A stretch of DNA of 64,000 bases from Prescottella defluvii (GTDB lineage: Bacteria > Actinomycetota > Actinomycetes > Mycobacteriales > Mycobacteriaceae): the NCBI GenBank assembly GCA_029690005.1, contig CP121458.1, positions 5,041,872 to 5,105,871 on the forward strand, written 5' to 3'. Position numbers and translations under genes: made by a program. This document shows, one piece after another, positions 27,775 to 37,051 of this stretch; positions within the stretch are counted from its first letter, which is position 1; the number at the start of each line of letters is the position of its first letter. The notes under the pieces are model-generated. The model did no database searches. It was not told the origin of the DNA and saw only the letters and a program-made list of their open reading frames with translations.

Positions 27775-28576
27775 CTATGCGGCGTGCGGGTGAATCCACC
27801 CGTGCGTCGTGTAGATCCGTCCGAGGCGATCGACCAGCCGCGCACCGAGTTCCTGCTGTTCGAGCCACGGCACAGCGCCCACACCGCGCCGAATCGACGC
27901 GGCCGCGGAGCCGTACGCCCACAGCGCGTCGTCCGCCATCACGGACACCTGTTCCCACTCACCGCTGACCTCGTCGTGCCCGCCGTACGTCAGATCGGCG
28001 CCGACGGAGGCCATCGCGGTGCCCGCCCGCAGCTCCACCGCACCGTCACCGGGCACCGCCACCTGCCAGCCCCCGGCCGGGCAGTGTCCCGCGGTCGCGA
28101 GGACGGAGCCGACACGCACCAGCACGCCGCACTCGAGCTCGTGCGCGACGAGGGCGGCCGCCCGGTCCGCGGTGTCGGCCTTCGCGGTGTCGGCGATGTC
28201 GAACGAGACACCCCACGGGGCGAGGACGGTGGCGTCGTCGATCTGGACGTCGGCGAAGGTCGGTTCGGGGTGGATGGGCCGAACGCCGGACGGTGATTCC
28301 TCGATCGCGAGCGGGCTGACGGCGCCGTCGGTCATGCGGGCCACCCACAGCGCCGACCGCAGCAGCCCGGCCAGGGGGACACTCGACGCGCACCGGCAGC
28401 CCCTGGGCGAGGTTGAGGGCGTGGATCTCGGCGTTGCCGCGCTGGAGGCTGCAGGCCGCCTCCGCCTCGGCGAGGACCGATCCCACCAGCGCCACCGCAG
28501 GGCCCAGCGCGGCGCCCTCGGTGACCTGCACCTGGATCTCTTCGTTCCAGGCGCTCCAGTGAGTGTCGACCAGCAT
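27775..28576 (-). CDS. ApbE-like FAD:protein FMN transferase family protein (one frameshift)
   Basis: About 267 residues. The N-terminal SAWNEEIQVQVTEGAALGPA, the helix EAEAACSLQRGNAEIHALN, MTDGAVSPLAIEE, and the central DIADTAKADTADRAAALVAH and GGWQVAVPG follow the ApbE fold in order. Frames join near 28375. Where active ApbE proteins carry a Gly-Gly-Asp loop, this one reads VGSVLATAG, so activity is uncertain. Active members attach FMN to Thr residues of exported or membrane flavoproteins. ATG 28576 is the first good start. It is convergent with pgi. Confidence 0.7.
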
Positions 28577-28644
28577 GACCGTGCTCCGTACGGATCGGGA
28601 TTGTGCTGCACTCAGTATGCGCTCACCGCGCAAACCTCCTGATC

Positions 28645-29250
28645 ACCGCTTTACGGGCACAGCTCCCACCGCCGTGAGTGCAAACCGCACGAGGTCGTCG
28701 ATCACGCCGGGGCGTCCTGTCCGGAGGCGAGCGGCCCGGCGAGGACCTCCGCGGTGGCGCCGACCAGCGAGGCCGCCACGAGCGGGACGTTCTGCGGCGC
28801 CAGTTCCCCGGCGGCGACACCCGCGGCGACGGCCGCGGCGAACGCGTCGGCGAACGTGCGCCGGAAGATCAACCGTTCGGCGTCGACCGCGGCGTCGACG
28901 GGTTCGGCGAGCAGGGTGTAGGCGAGTTTCGGGTTCCGCATCGCGCGCCCACCGAACGTCTCGATCACTGCGGCGATGCGTTCGCCGGCCGACCGGCCGG
29001 GCCCGGCGGCGGCATTCACGGCCGCCACTTCGCGGCCGACGATCTCCCGGAACACCGCGACCACCAGATCCGACTTGCCGGTGAAGTGCGAATACACGGT
29101 TCCCGTCGCGACCTGCGCGCGGTTCGCGACGGCGGCGATGGTCAGCCCCTGGTAGCCCGCCTCGGACAGCACCGCGACCGCGGCCTCGAAGATAGCGTCA
29201 CGCTGCGCAGCGAGGCGTGCCTCGACTGCAGGGGTCCGACGGTAGGCCAT
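28645..29250 (-). CDS. TetR-family repressor (one frameshift near the C-terminus)
   Basis: About 202 residues. The N-terminal HTH reads EAAVAVLSEAGYQGLTIAAV, ANRAQVATGTVYSHFTGKSD. The effector domain starts around residue 60 and ends, in the raw frame, at a premature TGA after GQDAPA (28702). Adding one C to the CCCC run near 28707 continues the protein as GVIDDLVRFALTAVGAVPVK to a TGA at 28645, the usual TetR length. It is divergent from the enoyl-CoA hydratase gene 78 bp away, its most likely target. Confidence 0.85.
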
Positions 29251-29315
29251 GTGTGTAGTGAACCAGGGCGAGCGGCGAAGTCGCGATTCGGTCCTGACGG
29301 CCGGTTGGGCGCGGG

Positions 29316-29321
29316 TAGCGT
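29316..29321 (+). promoter_or_regulatory. -10 box of leaderless enoyl-CoA hydratase gene
   Basis: TAGCGT lies 6 nt before ATG 29328. The same TAGCGT box occurs 7 nt before the MOSC start at 63818. Confidence 0.45.
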
Positions 29322-29327
29322 CGAGCC

Positions 29328-30095
29328 ATGCCGGTGCGCACCGAACGATCCGGGCCAGTCACGACGATCGTGTTGTCCCGGCCCGAGGTGCGCAACGCGG
29401 TCGACGGGCCCACCGCCGCCGCCCTCGCGGCGGCATTCCGGGAATTCGACGCGGATCCCGACGCCGCCGTCGCGGTCCTGTGGGGCGAGGGCGGCACGTT
29501 CTGCGCGGGCGCGGACCTCAAGGCGTTGGGCACCGACCGGTCCAACCACGTCACCCCGGACGGTGACGGGCCGATGGGACCGACCCGGATGCGGCTGTCC
29601 AAGCCGGTGATCGCCGCGGTGTCCGGGCACGCCGTGGCCGGCGGGCTCGAGTTGGCGTTGTGGGCCGACATCCGAATTGCCGAGTCCGACAGCATCTTCG
29701 GGGTGTTCTGCCGACGCTGGGGCGTCCCGCTGATCGACGGCGGCACCGTGCGGCTGCCGCGGATCGTCGGGGCCGGCCGAGCGATGGATCTGGTGTTGAC
29801 CGGTCGCGCGGTGGCCGCCGACGAGGCCCTCGCGATCGGCCTGGTGAACCGGGTGGTGCCGACCGGGCAGGCGCGCGCGGTCGCCGAGGAACTGGCCGCC
29901 GAACTCGCCCGCTTCCCGCAGACGTGCCTGCGCGAGGACCGGATGTCGCTGCTCGACCAGGAGGGCCTGACCGAGGAGGACGCGCTGGCCTCCGAGTTCC
30001 GGCACGGGATGGTCGCGGTGACGGTCGACGCACTCACCGGCGCGGCCCGATTCGCCGCCGGCGAGGGACGACACGGACAGTTCGACCAGCAGTAG
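29328..30095 (+). CDS. Enoyl-CoA hydratase/isomerase (crotonase) family protein
   Basis: 255 residues, intact. The crotonase core shows FCAGADLKALGTD (first oxyanion-hole segment), SKPVIAAVSGHAVAGGLELA (second oxyanion hole and the first catalytic-Glu position) and WGVPLIDGGTVRLPRIVGAG (second acidic position replaced by Asp). It probably hydrates or isomerises an acyl-CoA in beta-oxidation or branched-chain catabolism; the exact reaction is unclear because crotonases diverge widely. It probably forms an operon with the acyltransferase gene 18 bp downstream and may be repressed by the divergent TetR. Confidence 0.9.
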   Translation: MPVRTERSGPVTTIVLSRPEVRNAVDGPTAAALAAAFREFDADPDAAVAVLWGEGGTFCAGADLKALGTDRSNHVTPDGDGPMGPTRMRLSKPVIAAVSGHAVAGGLELALWADIRIAESDSIFGVFCRRWGVPLIDGGTVRLPRIVGAGRAMDLVLTGRAVAADEALAIGLVNRVVPTGQARAVAEELAAELARFPQTCLREDRMSLLDQEGLTEEDALASEFRHGMVAVTVDALTGAARFAAGEGRHGQFDQQ

Positions 30096-30112
30096 CGGTA
30101 GCGTCCGTCGGC

Positions 30113-31380
30113 ATGGACCGGTTGACCATGGTGGACGAGATCTTCCTGCGCCGGCATCACGGGTACGGCGTCCCGATCGTGATGCAGGGCGTGTGGCGTA
30201 CCGAGGACGTCGTGGACGTCGCGGTCCTCGAATCGGTGCACGGCGCGCTCACCCGCGGCGCCCTGGGCCGCCGCGTCGTCCGCCCCCGGGTACCCGGCGC
30301 CCGGCCGCGGTGGGAGGCAAGCACCGACGCCCACCCCCTCCGCTACGAGCAGACTCCGGTCGACGACGTCGTGCGGTGGGCCGACGCGAAGGCCGACGTC
30401 GACGTCGACCCGGAGTTCGGCCCGGGGTGGGCACTGTCCGCGGCGCCCGTCGTCGGGGGTGGCACCGTGCTCTCGCTGGTGTGCTCGCACGTCGTCGCCG
30501 ATGCCCGCGGCCTCGCGTCGGCGGTGGACGCGGCGCTGACCGGCAGGCCGCCGGCGCCCGCCCCGCCGCGGACCTCGGATCTCGCGGACGCGATCCGCAC
30601 CGTCGGGACCGTGTTGATCGGCGGCGCCCGCGCGTCGCTGGGTCTTCTGTTCAGCGCTCGCCGGCGCCGCGAACTGCGCGAGTTCGTCGACGCCAACCCG
30701 GGACCACGGCCGGAGCGGACGCACCTCACGACCGGAACGTGCACGGCGATCGTCGATGTGGACGCCGCGGAGTGGGACGCGGCCGCAGCCACCGAAGGCG
30801 GTACCGCGAACGGACTGTTCCTCGCGCTCGTCACCGCGATCGCCGACGCCGCCGGGGTGCCGATGCCGCTGCACATCAGCGTGCCGGTCGACACGCGCAA
30901 CTCCGACACCGTCGACAATGCGATGGTCATCACCGAAGTGGTTGCGACACCGACTGATTCACTCTCCGACATCCGCCGGTCGAGCCGCGAGGCCTTCACC
31001 GCCCGCCCGATGGGCGCACCGTCGGGCTTCCCCGAGGAGACCGCACAGATCCTCCCCGATCGGATCGCCGCACGCCTGACCGCGGGGGCCGGGGAGCTCG
31101 ACGCCCTGTGCTCGAACATCGGCCGGTTGCCGGACGCACTCGCGTCGCTGGGTCCGTACCGGACCACCGGCGTCGCGACGCGGGCGATGCACCCGGGATC
31201 TCCGCCGACCGCCCCGCGCGGACCACCACCCACCTGTCGGCCTATCTGTGTTCGCACGACGACAGGTACACGCTGTCGCTGGTCGGGATCGATCCGGACC
31301 GCTTCGACAGCGGCGCGCAGCTACGAGATCTCGCGGTGTCCGAACTCGCGACGAGGGGGCTGAAGGCGCACTCGTGGTGA
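30113..31380 (+). CDS. CoA-dependent acyltransferase superfamily protein, condensation/WS-DGAT-like (one frameshift)
   Basis: About 422 residues. VLSLVCSHVVADARGLASAV contains the HxxxD catalytic motif of the chloramphenicol-acetyltransferase-like superfamily; LHISVPVDTRNSDTVDNAMV is the second conserved region. A slip near 31196 joins GVATRAMHPG to ISADRPARTTTHLSAYLCSH. It may esterify or amidate an acyl-CoA with an unknown acceptor. TAGCGT 8 nt before the ATG suggests its own weak leaderless promoter besides cotranscription with the crotonase gene. It ends 1 bp before a large palindrome. Confidence 0.7.
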
Positions 31381-31381
31381 C

Positions 31382-31406
31382 AAGTGGTGCCACTGCGGCA
31401 CCACTT
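31382..31406. promoter_or_regulatory. Palindrome upstream of the DUF4097-ABC operon (site 1)
   Basis: AAGTGGTGCC (31382-31391) and GGCACCACTT (31397-31406) flank a 5-bp spacer directly after the acyltransferase stop. Its GGCACCA core recurs in the promoter palindrome 31 bp downstream. It could be an upstream operator or a terminator without U-tract. Confidence 0.5.
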
Positions 31407-31431
31407 TGACCAGCCATTCTCAAGAATGGTC

Positions 31432-31460
31432 TTCACATGGCACCAACTTGGTGCCATAGT
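31432..31460 (+). promoter_or_regulatory. Promoter with operator in the spacer (site 2), leaderless start
   Basis: A -35 TTCACA (31432-31437) and a -10 CATAGT (31455-31460) are 17 bp apart. The spacer is occupied by a 10-bp inverted repeat, ATGGCACCAA (31437-31446) and TTGGTGCCAT (31448-31457). The -10 ends 6 nt before ATG 31467. A further imperfect repeat, CCATTCT/AGAATGG, lies at 31414-31429. Confidence 0.65.
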
Positions 31461-31466
31461 GATGCC

Positions 31467-31799
31467 ATGGATCTGACGCCGTATGTAACCGCTCTCCAGA
31501 ACGACCTCGCGGTAGCCGCAGAGGCCGGTGGCCCGGAAGCCCGGGCGATCGCCGAGCGGCTGACCGCCCCGCTCGATTCGGCGGTACGGCTGGCACTGCT
31601 CGACGCTCTCTCGGCGGCCGCGAACGAGATCACCCGCGACCTCGCCCCCGGCTCGGTGGACCTGCGTCTGCGAGGGCGCGAACCCGGCTTCGTCGTCACT
31701 CCCCCGCCCGCACCGGCGGCGTTCGACGAGGCGGCCGCCCCAGAGAAGCACCGACGACACCGTCCACGCGTCCCGCGGATGTCGAGGACGGTCCGATGA
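31467..31799 (+). CDS. Small uncharacterised protein, first gene of the DUF4097-ABC operon
   Basis: 110 residues. Helices dominate the first 65 residues (LTPYVTALQNDLAVAAEAGG, then EARAIAERLTAPLDSAVRLA), followed by a Pro/Ala-rich linker and a very basic end (KHRRHRPRVPRMSRTVR). No known domain is recognised. Its stop overlaps the RHH gene start by 4 nt, so it is probably translated with it. It could be a cofactor or partner of the RHH regulator; that is inference from coupling only. The start is fixed by the leaderless promoter. Confidence 0.65.
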   Translation: MDLTPYVTALQNDLAVAAEAGGPEARAIAERLTAPLDSAVRLALLDALSAAANEITRDLAPGSVDLRLRGREPGFVVTPPPAPAAFDEAAAPEKHRRHRPRVPRMSRTVR

Positions 31800-31990
31800 C
31801 GCGGATCAATCTCCGGCTCTCGCAGGATCTCAAGGACCGCGTCGAGGACGCGGCGCGCGCGGCCGGGCTGTCGGTCAACGCGTGGCTCGTCCGCGCGGCG
31901 ACGGCGGGACTGGACGAAAACACAACGACGCGGCGTCCCGAGCGCCGGGCCCCCACCGGCGGCGACCGGTTCACCGGCTGGGTCCGCTGA
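31796..31990 (+). CDS. Ribbon-helix-helix (Arc/HicB-like) DNA-binding protein
   Basis: 64 residues. TRINLRLSQDLKDRVEDAAR and AAGLSVNAWLVRAATAGLDE form a complete RHH: one beta strand, helix, turn with Gly-Leu-Ser, helix. RHH proteins bind short inverted repeats as dimers, so this is the best candidate for the operators at 31382 and 31437. Such proteins are often labelled HicB antitoxins, but no toxin gene is next to it. It is coupled to the 110-residue gene and lies 45 bp before the DUF4097 gene. Confidence 0.8.
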   Translation: MTRINLRLSQDLKDRVEDAARAAGLSVNAWLVRAATAGLDENTTTRRPERRAPTGGDRFTGWVR

Positions 31991-32035
31991 CCCGCCACCA
32001 CAGAGCGCTCCCTCCAACACATCCCGAGGATCACG

Positions 32036-32906
32036 ATGCCCACTTTCACCACCCCGAACCGATCTCGGCCGTCATCCAACTCGCCGTCGGCGACGCCACG
32101 ATCGCGGCGACCGATCGCGACGACACCGTCGTGCAGGTACGGCCCAGCGACCCCACTCGCGACGCGGACGTGCGTGCCGCCGAGCAGACCCGGTCGAGTA
32201 CACGTCCGGCAGGCTGGTCGTCCGCGCTCCGCGCCCTCGCGTCCTGTGGGGCAAGGCCGGATCGGTCGACGTGACGATCGAACTCCCGGCCGGTTCCGAC
32301 CTGGAGGCCGATGCCTCGGTCGCCGCTGTCCGCGCCACCGGCGCACTCGGCGACTGCCGAATCAAGACCTCGACGGGCGATGTCCGTCTCGACGAGACCC
32401 GCACCACGACCGTCGGCACCGGCGCCGGCGCGGTCACCATCGAGCACGTCGACGGCGACGCCCAGATCAGCACCGGATCCGGCCGGATCGAGGTGCGCAG
32501 CATCGCGGGCAACGCCGTCGTCAAGAATTCCAACGGCCACAACCGGATCGGCACGGTCACCGGATCGCTCCGAACCAAGACCGCCAACGGCGACATCGTC
32601 GTCGGCGGGGTGGGACACGACGTCGAGGCCGCAACCGCCAACGGGGACATCCGGATCGGTGCGATCGCGCGCGGGGCGGCGAACCTGCGGACCGCGCGCG
32701 GCGAGATCGAGATCGGCATCCGGAGCGGCACCGCGGCGCGCCTCGACGTCCACACCACCTTCGGAAAGGTTCAGAACCTACTGGCCGAGACCGCGGGCCC
32801 GGCATCGACCGACGACTCGGTCGAGATCCAGGCGCACACCGGTTTCGGCGACATCCTCGTTCGACGCGCTACCCCGAACCAGCCCACCGGCGAAAAGGCG
32901 GAGTGA
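32036..32906 (+). CDS. DUF4097 beta-strand-repeat protein (two frameshifts)
   Basis: About 289 residues. After two early slips (near 32055 and 32195) the protein is a right-handed beta-repeat: IKTSTGDVRLDETRTTTVGT, ISTGSGRIEVRSIAGNAVVK, LRTKTANGDIVVGGVGHDVE and similar rungs at about 20-residue intervals. No signal peptide is seen, so it appears cytoplasmic. DUF4097 proteins often accompany DrrAB-type ABC exporters and RHH or PadR regulators, as here. Its role is unknown; a scaffold or ligand-sensing shield is possible. Its TGA overlaps the ATPase ATG (TGATG). Confidence 0.8.
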
Positions 32907-33864
32907 TGACTACAGCTACCTCGACGACATCGGACATTCGCGTCCGATCCCTGCGGAAGTCCTTCGGGACAAGGTCGTTCTCGACGGAATCGACCTCGAC
33001 ATCGAAGGCGGTTCGGTCTTCGCCCTCCTCGGCCCCGACGGCGCCGGAAAGACCACCACGGTCCACATCCTCTCCACCCTCGTCCATCCCGACGCCGGCG
33101 ACATCCGGGTGGGCGGGCACGAACTGGCGGAGGAGCCGGACGCGATCCGCGCCGCGATCGGTGTCACCGGCCAGTTCTCCGCGGTCGACAACCTTCTGAC
33201 CGGCGCCGAGAACCTGGCCCTGATGGCCGATCTGCATCGTCTCGGCGCCGCGAGGAGCGTCGCCGCACCGCCGAACTGCTCGAACGCTTCGACCTCGCCG
33301 ACGCCGCGTCGAAGACCGCCGGAACCTATTCCGGTGGCATGCGTCGCCGCCTCGATCTGGCGATGACTCTGGTCGGCCGGCCGCGGATCATCTTCCTCGA
33401 CGAACCCACGACCGGCCTCGACCCGCGCAGTCGACGCACGATGCGGGACATCGTGCGGGACCTGGTCGCCGACGGGTCACGATCTTCCTCACCACCCAGT
33501 ACCTCGAGGAGGCCGATCAGCTCGCCGACCGGATCGCGGTGCTCGACGGAGGTCGCGTGGTCGCCGAGGGCACCCCGCCCACCTCAAACGACTGGTGCCG
33601 GGCGGGCACGTCCAGCTCTCCTTCGCCGATCCTCGCGAACTGGCCACGGCCGCAGCCTCACTCGGAGTCGTCCCGCGTGACGACGACGGACTCACCCTCG
33701 ACGTCCCCGGTGACGGCAGCGTGCCGTCGCTGCGGTCGATCCTCGACCGACTCGACGAGGACGCGATCGAGGTCACGAACCTGTCGATCCACACCCCCGA
33801 TCTCGACGACGTCTTCCTCGCCCTGACCGAAGGTTCCGTCACCCGAAAGGATGCCCTCCGATGA
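32906..33864 (+). CDS. DrrA-like ABC exporter ATPase (four frameshifts)
   Basis: About 320 residues. Reading across shifts near 32975, 33245, 33478 and 33583 gives Walker A GPDGAGKTTTV, Q-loop TGQFSAVDNLLTG, signature YSGGMRRRLDLAM, Walker B PRIIFLDEPTTGLDPRSRR, H-loop-region TTQYLEEADQLADRIAVLDG and a C-terminal regulatory domain ending DDVFLALTEGSVTRKDALR. This is the daunorubicin-resistance (DrrA) class. Its TGA overlaps the permease ATG. It should power export of a hydrophobic compound through the permease. Four shifts in one gene is the highest density in the window. Confidence 0.88.
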
Positions 33865-34643
33865 CCACAGTCTCCTATGCCCTGCAGGACTCGGCGACGA
33901 TGTTGCGCCGCAACGTCCGGCACATGGCGCGCTACCCGTCGATGACGATTCTGCTCGTGGGGATGCCGGTGGTACTCCTGCTGCTGTTCGTCTACGTGTT
34001 CGGCGGCACGCTCGGCGCAGGTCTCGGCGGTGGGCGCGACGCCTACCTCGCGTTCGTCACGCCGGGCATCATGCTCATCACGATCGCGAGTGCCGCTCAG
34101 GGAACTGCGATTTCGGTCGCGACGGACATGACCGAGGGCATCATCGCCCGGTTCCGGACGATGGCGATCTCCAGATCCTCGGTGCTGACCGGACACGTCG
34201 TCGGCAGCATGATCCAGACGATGTTCGCACTGGCCGTGGTGACGGGCGTGGCCGTTCTGGTCGGTTTCCGGCCCACCGCCGACGCAGTCGAATGGCTCGC
34301 GGCGATCGGTCTGCTGGCCGGCTTCACGTTCGCGCTCACATGGCTGTCGGTCGCGCTCGGTCTGGTGTCGCGCAGCGTCGAGACCGCGAGCAATCTACCG
34401 ATGTTCCTGATGCTGCTCCCGTTCCTGGGCAGCGGGTTCGTGCCCACCGACTCGATGCCGACCGGGTTGCGGTGGTTCGCCGAGTACCAGCCGTTCAGCC
34501 CGGTCATCGAGACACTGCGCGGGCTTCTCCTCGGCGGCCCGATCGGCCACAACGGCGTGCTCGCCGTGGCGTGGACCGTCGCGATCGCACTGTTCGGGTA
34601 CATCTGGGCGAAGCGTCAGTACGAGCGCCGCGCGATCCACTGA
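33861..34643 (+). CDS. DrrB-like ABC-2 exporter permease
   Basis: 260 residues, intact. Six hydrophobic helices are visible, starting with SMTILLVGMPVVLLLLFVYV; the ABC-2 consensus region FLGSGFVPTDSMPTGLRWFA and the closing YQPFSPVIETLRGLLLGGP are characteristic of the DrrB/NodJ group. With the preceding ATPase it forms a dimeric exporter in the inner membrane. Substrate unknown; the family exports antibiotics and lipids. It ends 52 bp before the flavoprotein gene, which has its own leaderless promoter. Confidence 0.92.
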   Translation: MTTVSYALQDSATMLRRNVRHMARYPSMTILLVGMPVVLLLLFVYVFGGTLGAGLGGGRDAYLAFVTPGIMLITIASAAQGTAISVATDMTEGIIARFRTMAISRSSVLTGHVVGSMIQTMFALAVVTGVAVLVGFRPTADAVEWLAAIGLLAGFTFALTWLSVALGLVSRSVETASNLPMFLMLLPFLGSGFVPTDSMPTGLRWFAEYQPFSPVIETLRGLLLGGPIGHNGVLAVAWTVAIALFGYIWAKRQYERRAIH

Positions 34644-34683
34644 CCGGGTCATGGGAAGTCGCGCGAAACGATCCTCCCCGGCC

Positions 34684-34689
34684 TACCGT
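34684..34689 (+). promoter_or_regulatory. -10 box of leaderless flavoprotein gene
   Basis: TACCGT is 6 nt before ATG 34696, the same spacing as at the other leaderless genes in this window. Confidence 0.4.
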
Positions 34690-34695
34690 GGATTC

Positions 34696-36147
34696 ATGGC
34701 TGACGAAGAGTTCGACGTCATCGTGATCGGAGGCGGCCCGGCCGGGGAGAACGCGGCCGCCTACGCCATCGCCGGCAGCGACCGCACCGCGGCGCTCGTC
34801 GAACACGAGTTGGTCGGTGGCGAATGCTCGTACTGGGCGTGCATGCCGTCGAAGGCACTGCTGCGGCCGGTCGAGCTGCTCGGCGCCGCCCGCCACATGC
34901 CCGGCGTCGAGGAGAAGGTCAACGCCTACGGCCTCGACGTGCAGGCCGTCCTCGCCCGTCGGGACGGTTTCACGAACAACCTCGACGACTCGTCACAGGT
35001 GCTGTGGGCCGATTCGGTCGGAATCGACGTCATCCGCGGGAGCGCGAAGCTCACCGGGTCCGGGAAGTCACCGTGGGCGACCGCGTGCTGCGGGCCCGGC
35101 ACGCGGTGGTGCTGGCGACCGGGACCACCGCGAGCGTGCCCGACGTCCCCGGCCTGCGCGACGCGTTGCCGTGGACGTCGCGGGACGCCACCAACGTCCG
35201 GGAGGTGCCGAAGCGACTCGCGATCGTCGGAGGCGGCGTGGTGGCCTGCGAGGCGGCGACGTGGCTGCACGAACTCGGCGCCGACGAGGTGACCCTGCTG
35301 GTGCGGGGATCGGGACTGCTCGGACGGACGGAGACGTTCGCCGGCGAGATGGTCACGGAGAAGCTACGCAAGCACGGGATCAACGTCCGGTTCGGCACCT
35401 CGCTCGCGGCCGTCGCACGCTCCGACGTCTCCGACACCGGGATCGGACGTGTCCACGGCGGTCCGGTGACGCTGACGGTCCGGGGCGACGACGGCGACCC
35501 GGGACTGACCGTGGACGAGATCCTCGTCGCGGCCGGGCGCACCCCCGCGACCGCGGGACTGGGGCTGGGGCACGCCGGCCTGCCCGATCACGGGTACGTC
35601 ACCGTCGACGACCATCTGACCGTGCAGGGTGTGGAGGGCAACTGGCTGTACGCCGTGGGCGACGTCAACGGTCGCGCGCTCCTGACACACATGGGCAAGT
35701 ACCAGGCTCGGGTGTGCGGCGACGTGATCGCGGCGCGTGCGGAGGGCCGTCCGCTCGACGGCCCCCGGTTCGTCTCGTCGGCCGACCACGGTCAGGTGCC
35801 ACAGGTGGTCTTCACGACGCCCGAGGTGGCGTCCGTGGGCCGCACCGAAAGCCAGTCCCGCGCAGACGGACTCGACGTCGAGGTGGTCACGATCGACATC
35901 GACGTCGCCGGTGCGGCGCTCTCCCGCGACGACTACTCCGGGCGCGCGTCGCTCGTCATCGACCGCGCCACCGAGACGATCGTCGGGCAACGTTCGTCGG
36001 CCCGACGTCTCCGACCTGGTCCATGCCGCGACGGTCGCCGTCGTGGGCCGGGTGCCGCTCGAGACCCTGTGGCACGCGGTCCCGTCGTACCCGACGGTGA
36101 GCGAGGTGTGGCTGCGACTGCTCGAGGCGCAGCGGAGGACGTCATGA
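34696..36147 (+). CDS. FAD-dependent pyridine nucleotide-disulfide oxidoreductase (two frameshifts)
   Basis: About 483 residues. The FAD Rossmann motif is FDVIVIGGGPAGENAAAYAI, followed by the redox-active pair GGECSYWACMPSK (Cys-x4-Cys). The NAD(P) motif is LAIVGGGVVACEAATWLHEL, and GNWLYAVGDVNGRALLTHMG is the second FAD motif. The dimerisation domain contains VVFTTPEVASVG. Slips occur near 35070 and 35985. It belongs to the lipoamide dehydrogenase/mercuric reductase group but lacks the C-terminal His-Glu pair I would expect, so the disulfide substrate is unclear. Its stop overlaps the next start (ATGA). Confidence 0.85.
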
Positions 36148-36560
36148 ACCCGGACCCGACGGTCGCTCGCGCTCGGATCGTCACTTCGGCCCTGCGTGTG
36201 CTTGTAGACAAGTACGAGATGTTCGATTCGAGCACCGTCAGTCGAGCCCTCGGCAAGCCGGGGATCGGCAGGAACACCGCCAGCCGTCTCGCCGCGACCG
36301 GCACAGTGATCGTTCTGCCGCAGTCCAGGCACAAGCTCTACCCAGCCTTCCAGTTCGACGCCGCTCGCCGAGAGGTGCGGCCGATCGTCGCGGAGATCAA
36401 CAAGACGCTCGGTGCCGCAGACGACCCTTGGGGCGTCGCGTCGTGGTGGCTGAGCCCGACGGCATTCGCAGACGACCCTCGTTCGCCCGCGGAACTCGCC
36501 GTTGCCGGCGCGCACGACCAGGTCCTTCGGGACATGGCCGACGACCTGACTCACGACTGA
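36144..36560 (+). CDS. Xre/MbcA/ParS-like (DUF2384) antitoxin-type protein, orphan
   Basis: 138 residues, intact. The C-terminal 50 residues (DPWGVASWWLSPTAFADDPR, SPAELAVAGAHDQVLRDMAD) match the toxin-binding pattern of MbcA/ParS antitoxins: a Trp, Ser-Pro, Arg-x-Pro-Ala-Glu-Leu and a Val-Leu helix. The N-terminal region has an HTH-like SSTVSRALGKPGIGRNTASR and LYPAFQFD. Cognate toxins are RES-domain NAD-degrading enzymes, but none is adjacent. It is translationally coupled to the flavoprotein (ATG 36144 overlaps TGA) and followed 4 bp later by an SRPBCC gene. Family assignment is from the motif pattern only. Confidence 0.6.
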   Translation: MNPDPTVARARIVTSALRVLVDKYEMFDSSTVSRALGKPGIGRNTASRLAATGTVIVLPQSRHKLYPAFQFDAARREVRPIVAEINKTLGAADDPWGVASWWLSPTAFADDPRSPAELAVAGAHDQVLRDMADDLTHD

Positions 36561-36564
36561 CGCG

Positions 36565-37021
36565 ATGCCCACGACACGAGTCCACCGGACACTGCACGCC
36601 CCGCGATGGCAGGTCTTCGGTGCGCTGACCGATCCGCAGGCGATCGCCACGTGGCGGGTCCGGCGGGGATGACCGCCGAGGTACACGAGTTCGACGCCCG
36701 GGTGGGCGGCGCGTTCCGGATCTCGCTCACCTACGACTCCCCGACCGGACCGGGAAGTCCAGCGCCCACACCGACACCTACCACGGGCATTTCGCCGAGA
36801 TCGTCCCGGACGAACGCGTGGTGGAGGTCCTCGAGTTCGAGACCGACGACCCCGTGATGCGGGGCCGGATGAGGTTGTCGATCACGTTGCGCGACAACGA
36901 TGGCGGCACCGAACTGACCGCCGAGCACGACGGGCTGCCACCAGGCGTCGATCCGGACGACAACGAGCTGGGGTGGGCCGAGGCCCTGGGTCGGCTCGCC
37001 AGGCTCGTCGAGCGTGGGTGA
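36565..37021 (+). CDS. AHSA1-type SRPBCC domain protein (two frameshifts)
   Basis: About 151 residues. TTRVHRTLHAPRWQVFGALT and DPQAIATWR open a typical AHSA1/START-like fold; EVHEFDARVGGAFRISLTYD and VVEVLEFETDDPVMRGRMRL are the central strands, and GWAEALGRLARLVERG is the long C-terminal helix. Slips near 36655 and 36752 break it. Such proteins bind hydrophobic ligands; role unknown. It is the last gene of the flavoprotein operon and is convergent with iclR. Confidence 0.8.
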
Positions 37022-37051
37022 CGATCCGATCCCGTTGTACCCCGGCGCCGT

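Noticed and set aside
31467..31990. HicAB-type toxin-antitoxin pair
   Set aside because: The RHH protein could be called HicB-like, but the neighbouring 110-residue protein lacks the HicA dsRBD-like fold; the operon context is an exporter.
32906..33864. Programmed ribosomal frameshifting in the DrrA-like ATPase
   Set aside because: Four shifts in one gene, with no conserved slippery heptamer or downstream pseudoknot pattern, and the same defect in dozens of unrelated genes points to sequence error.
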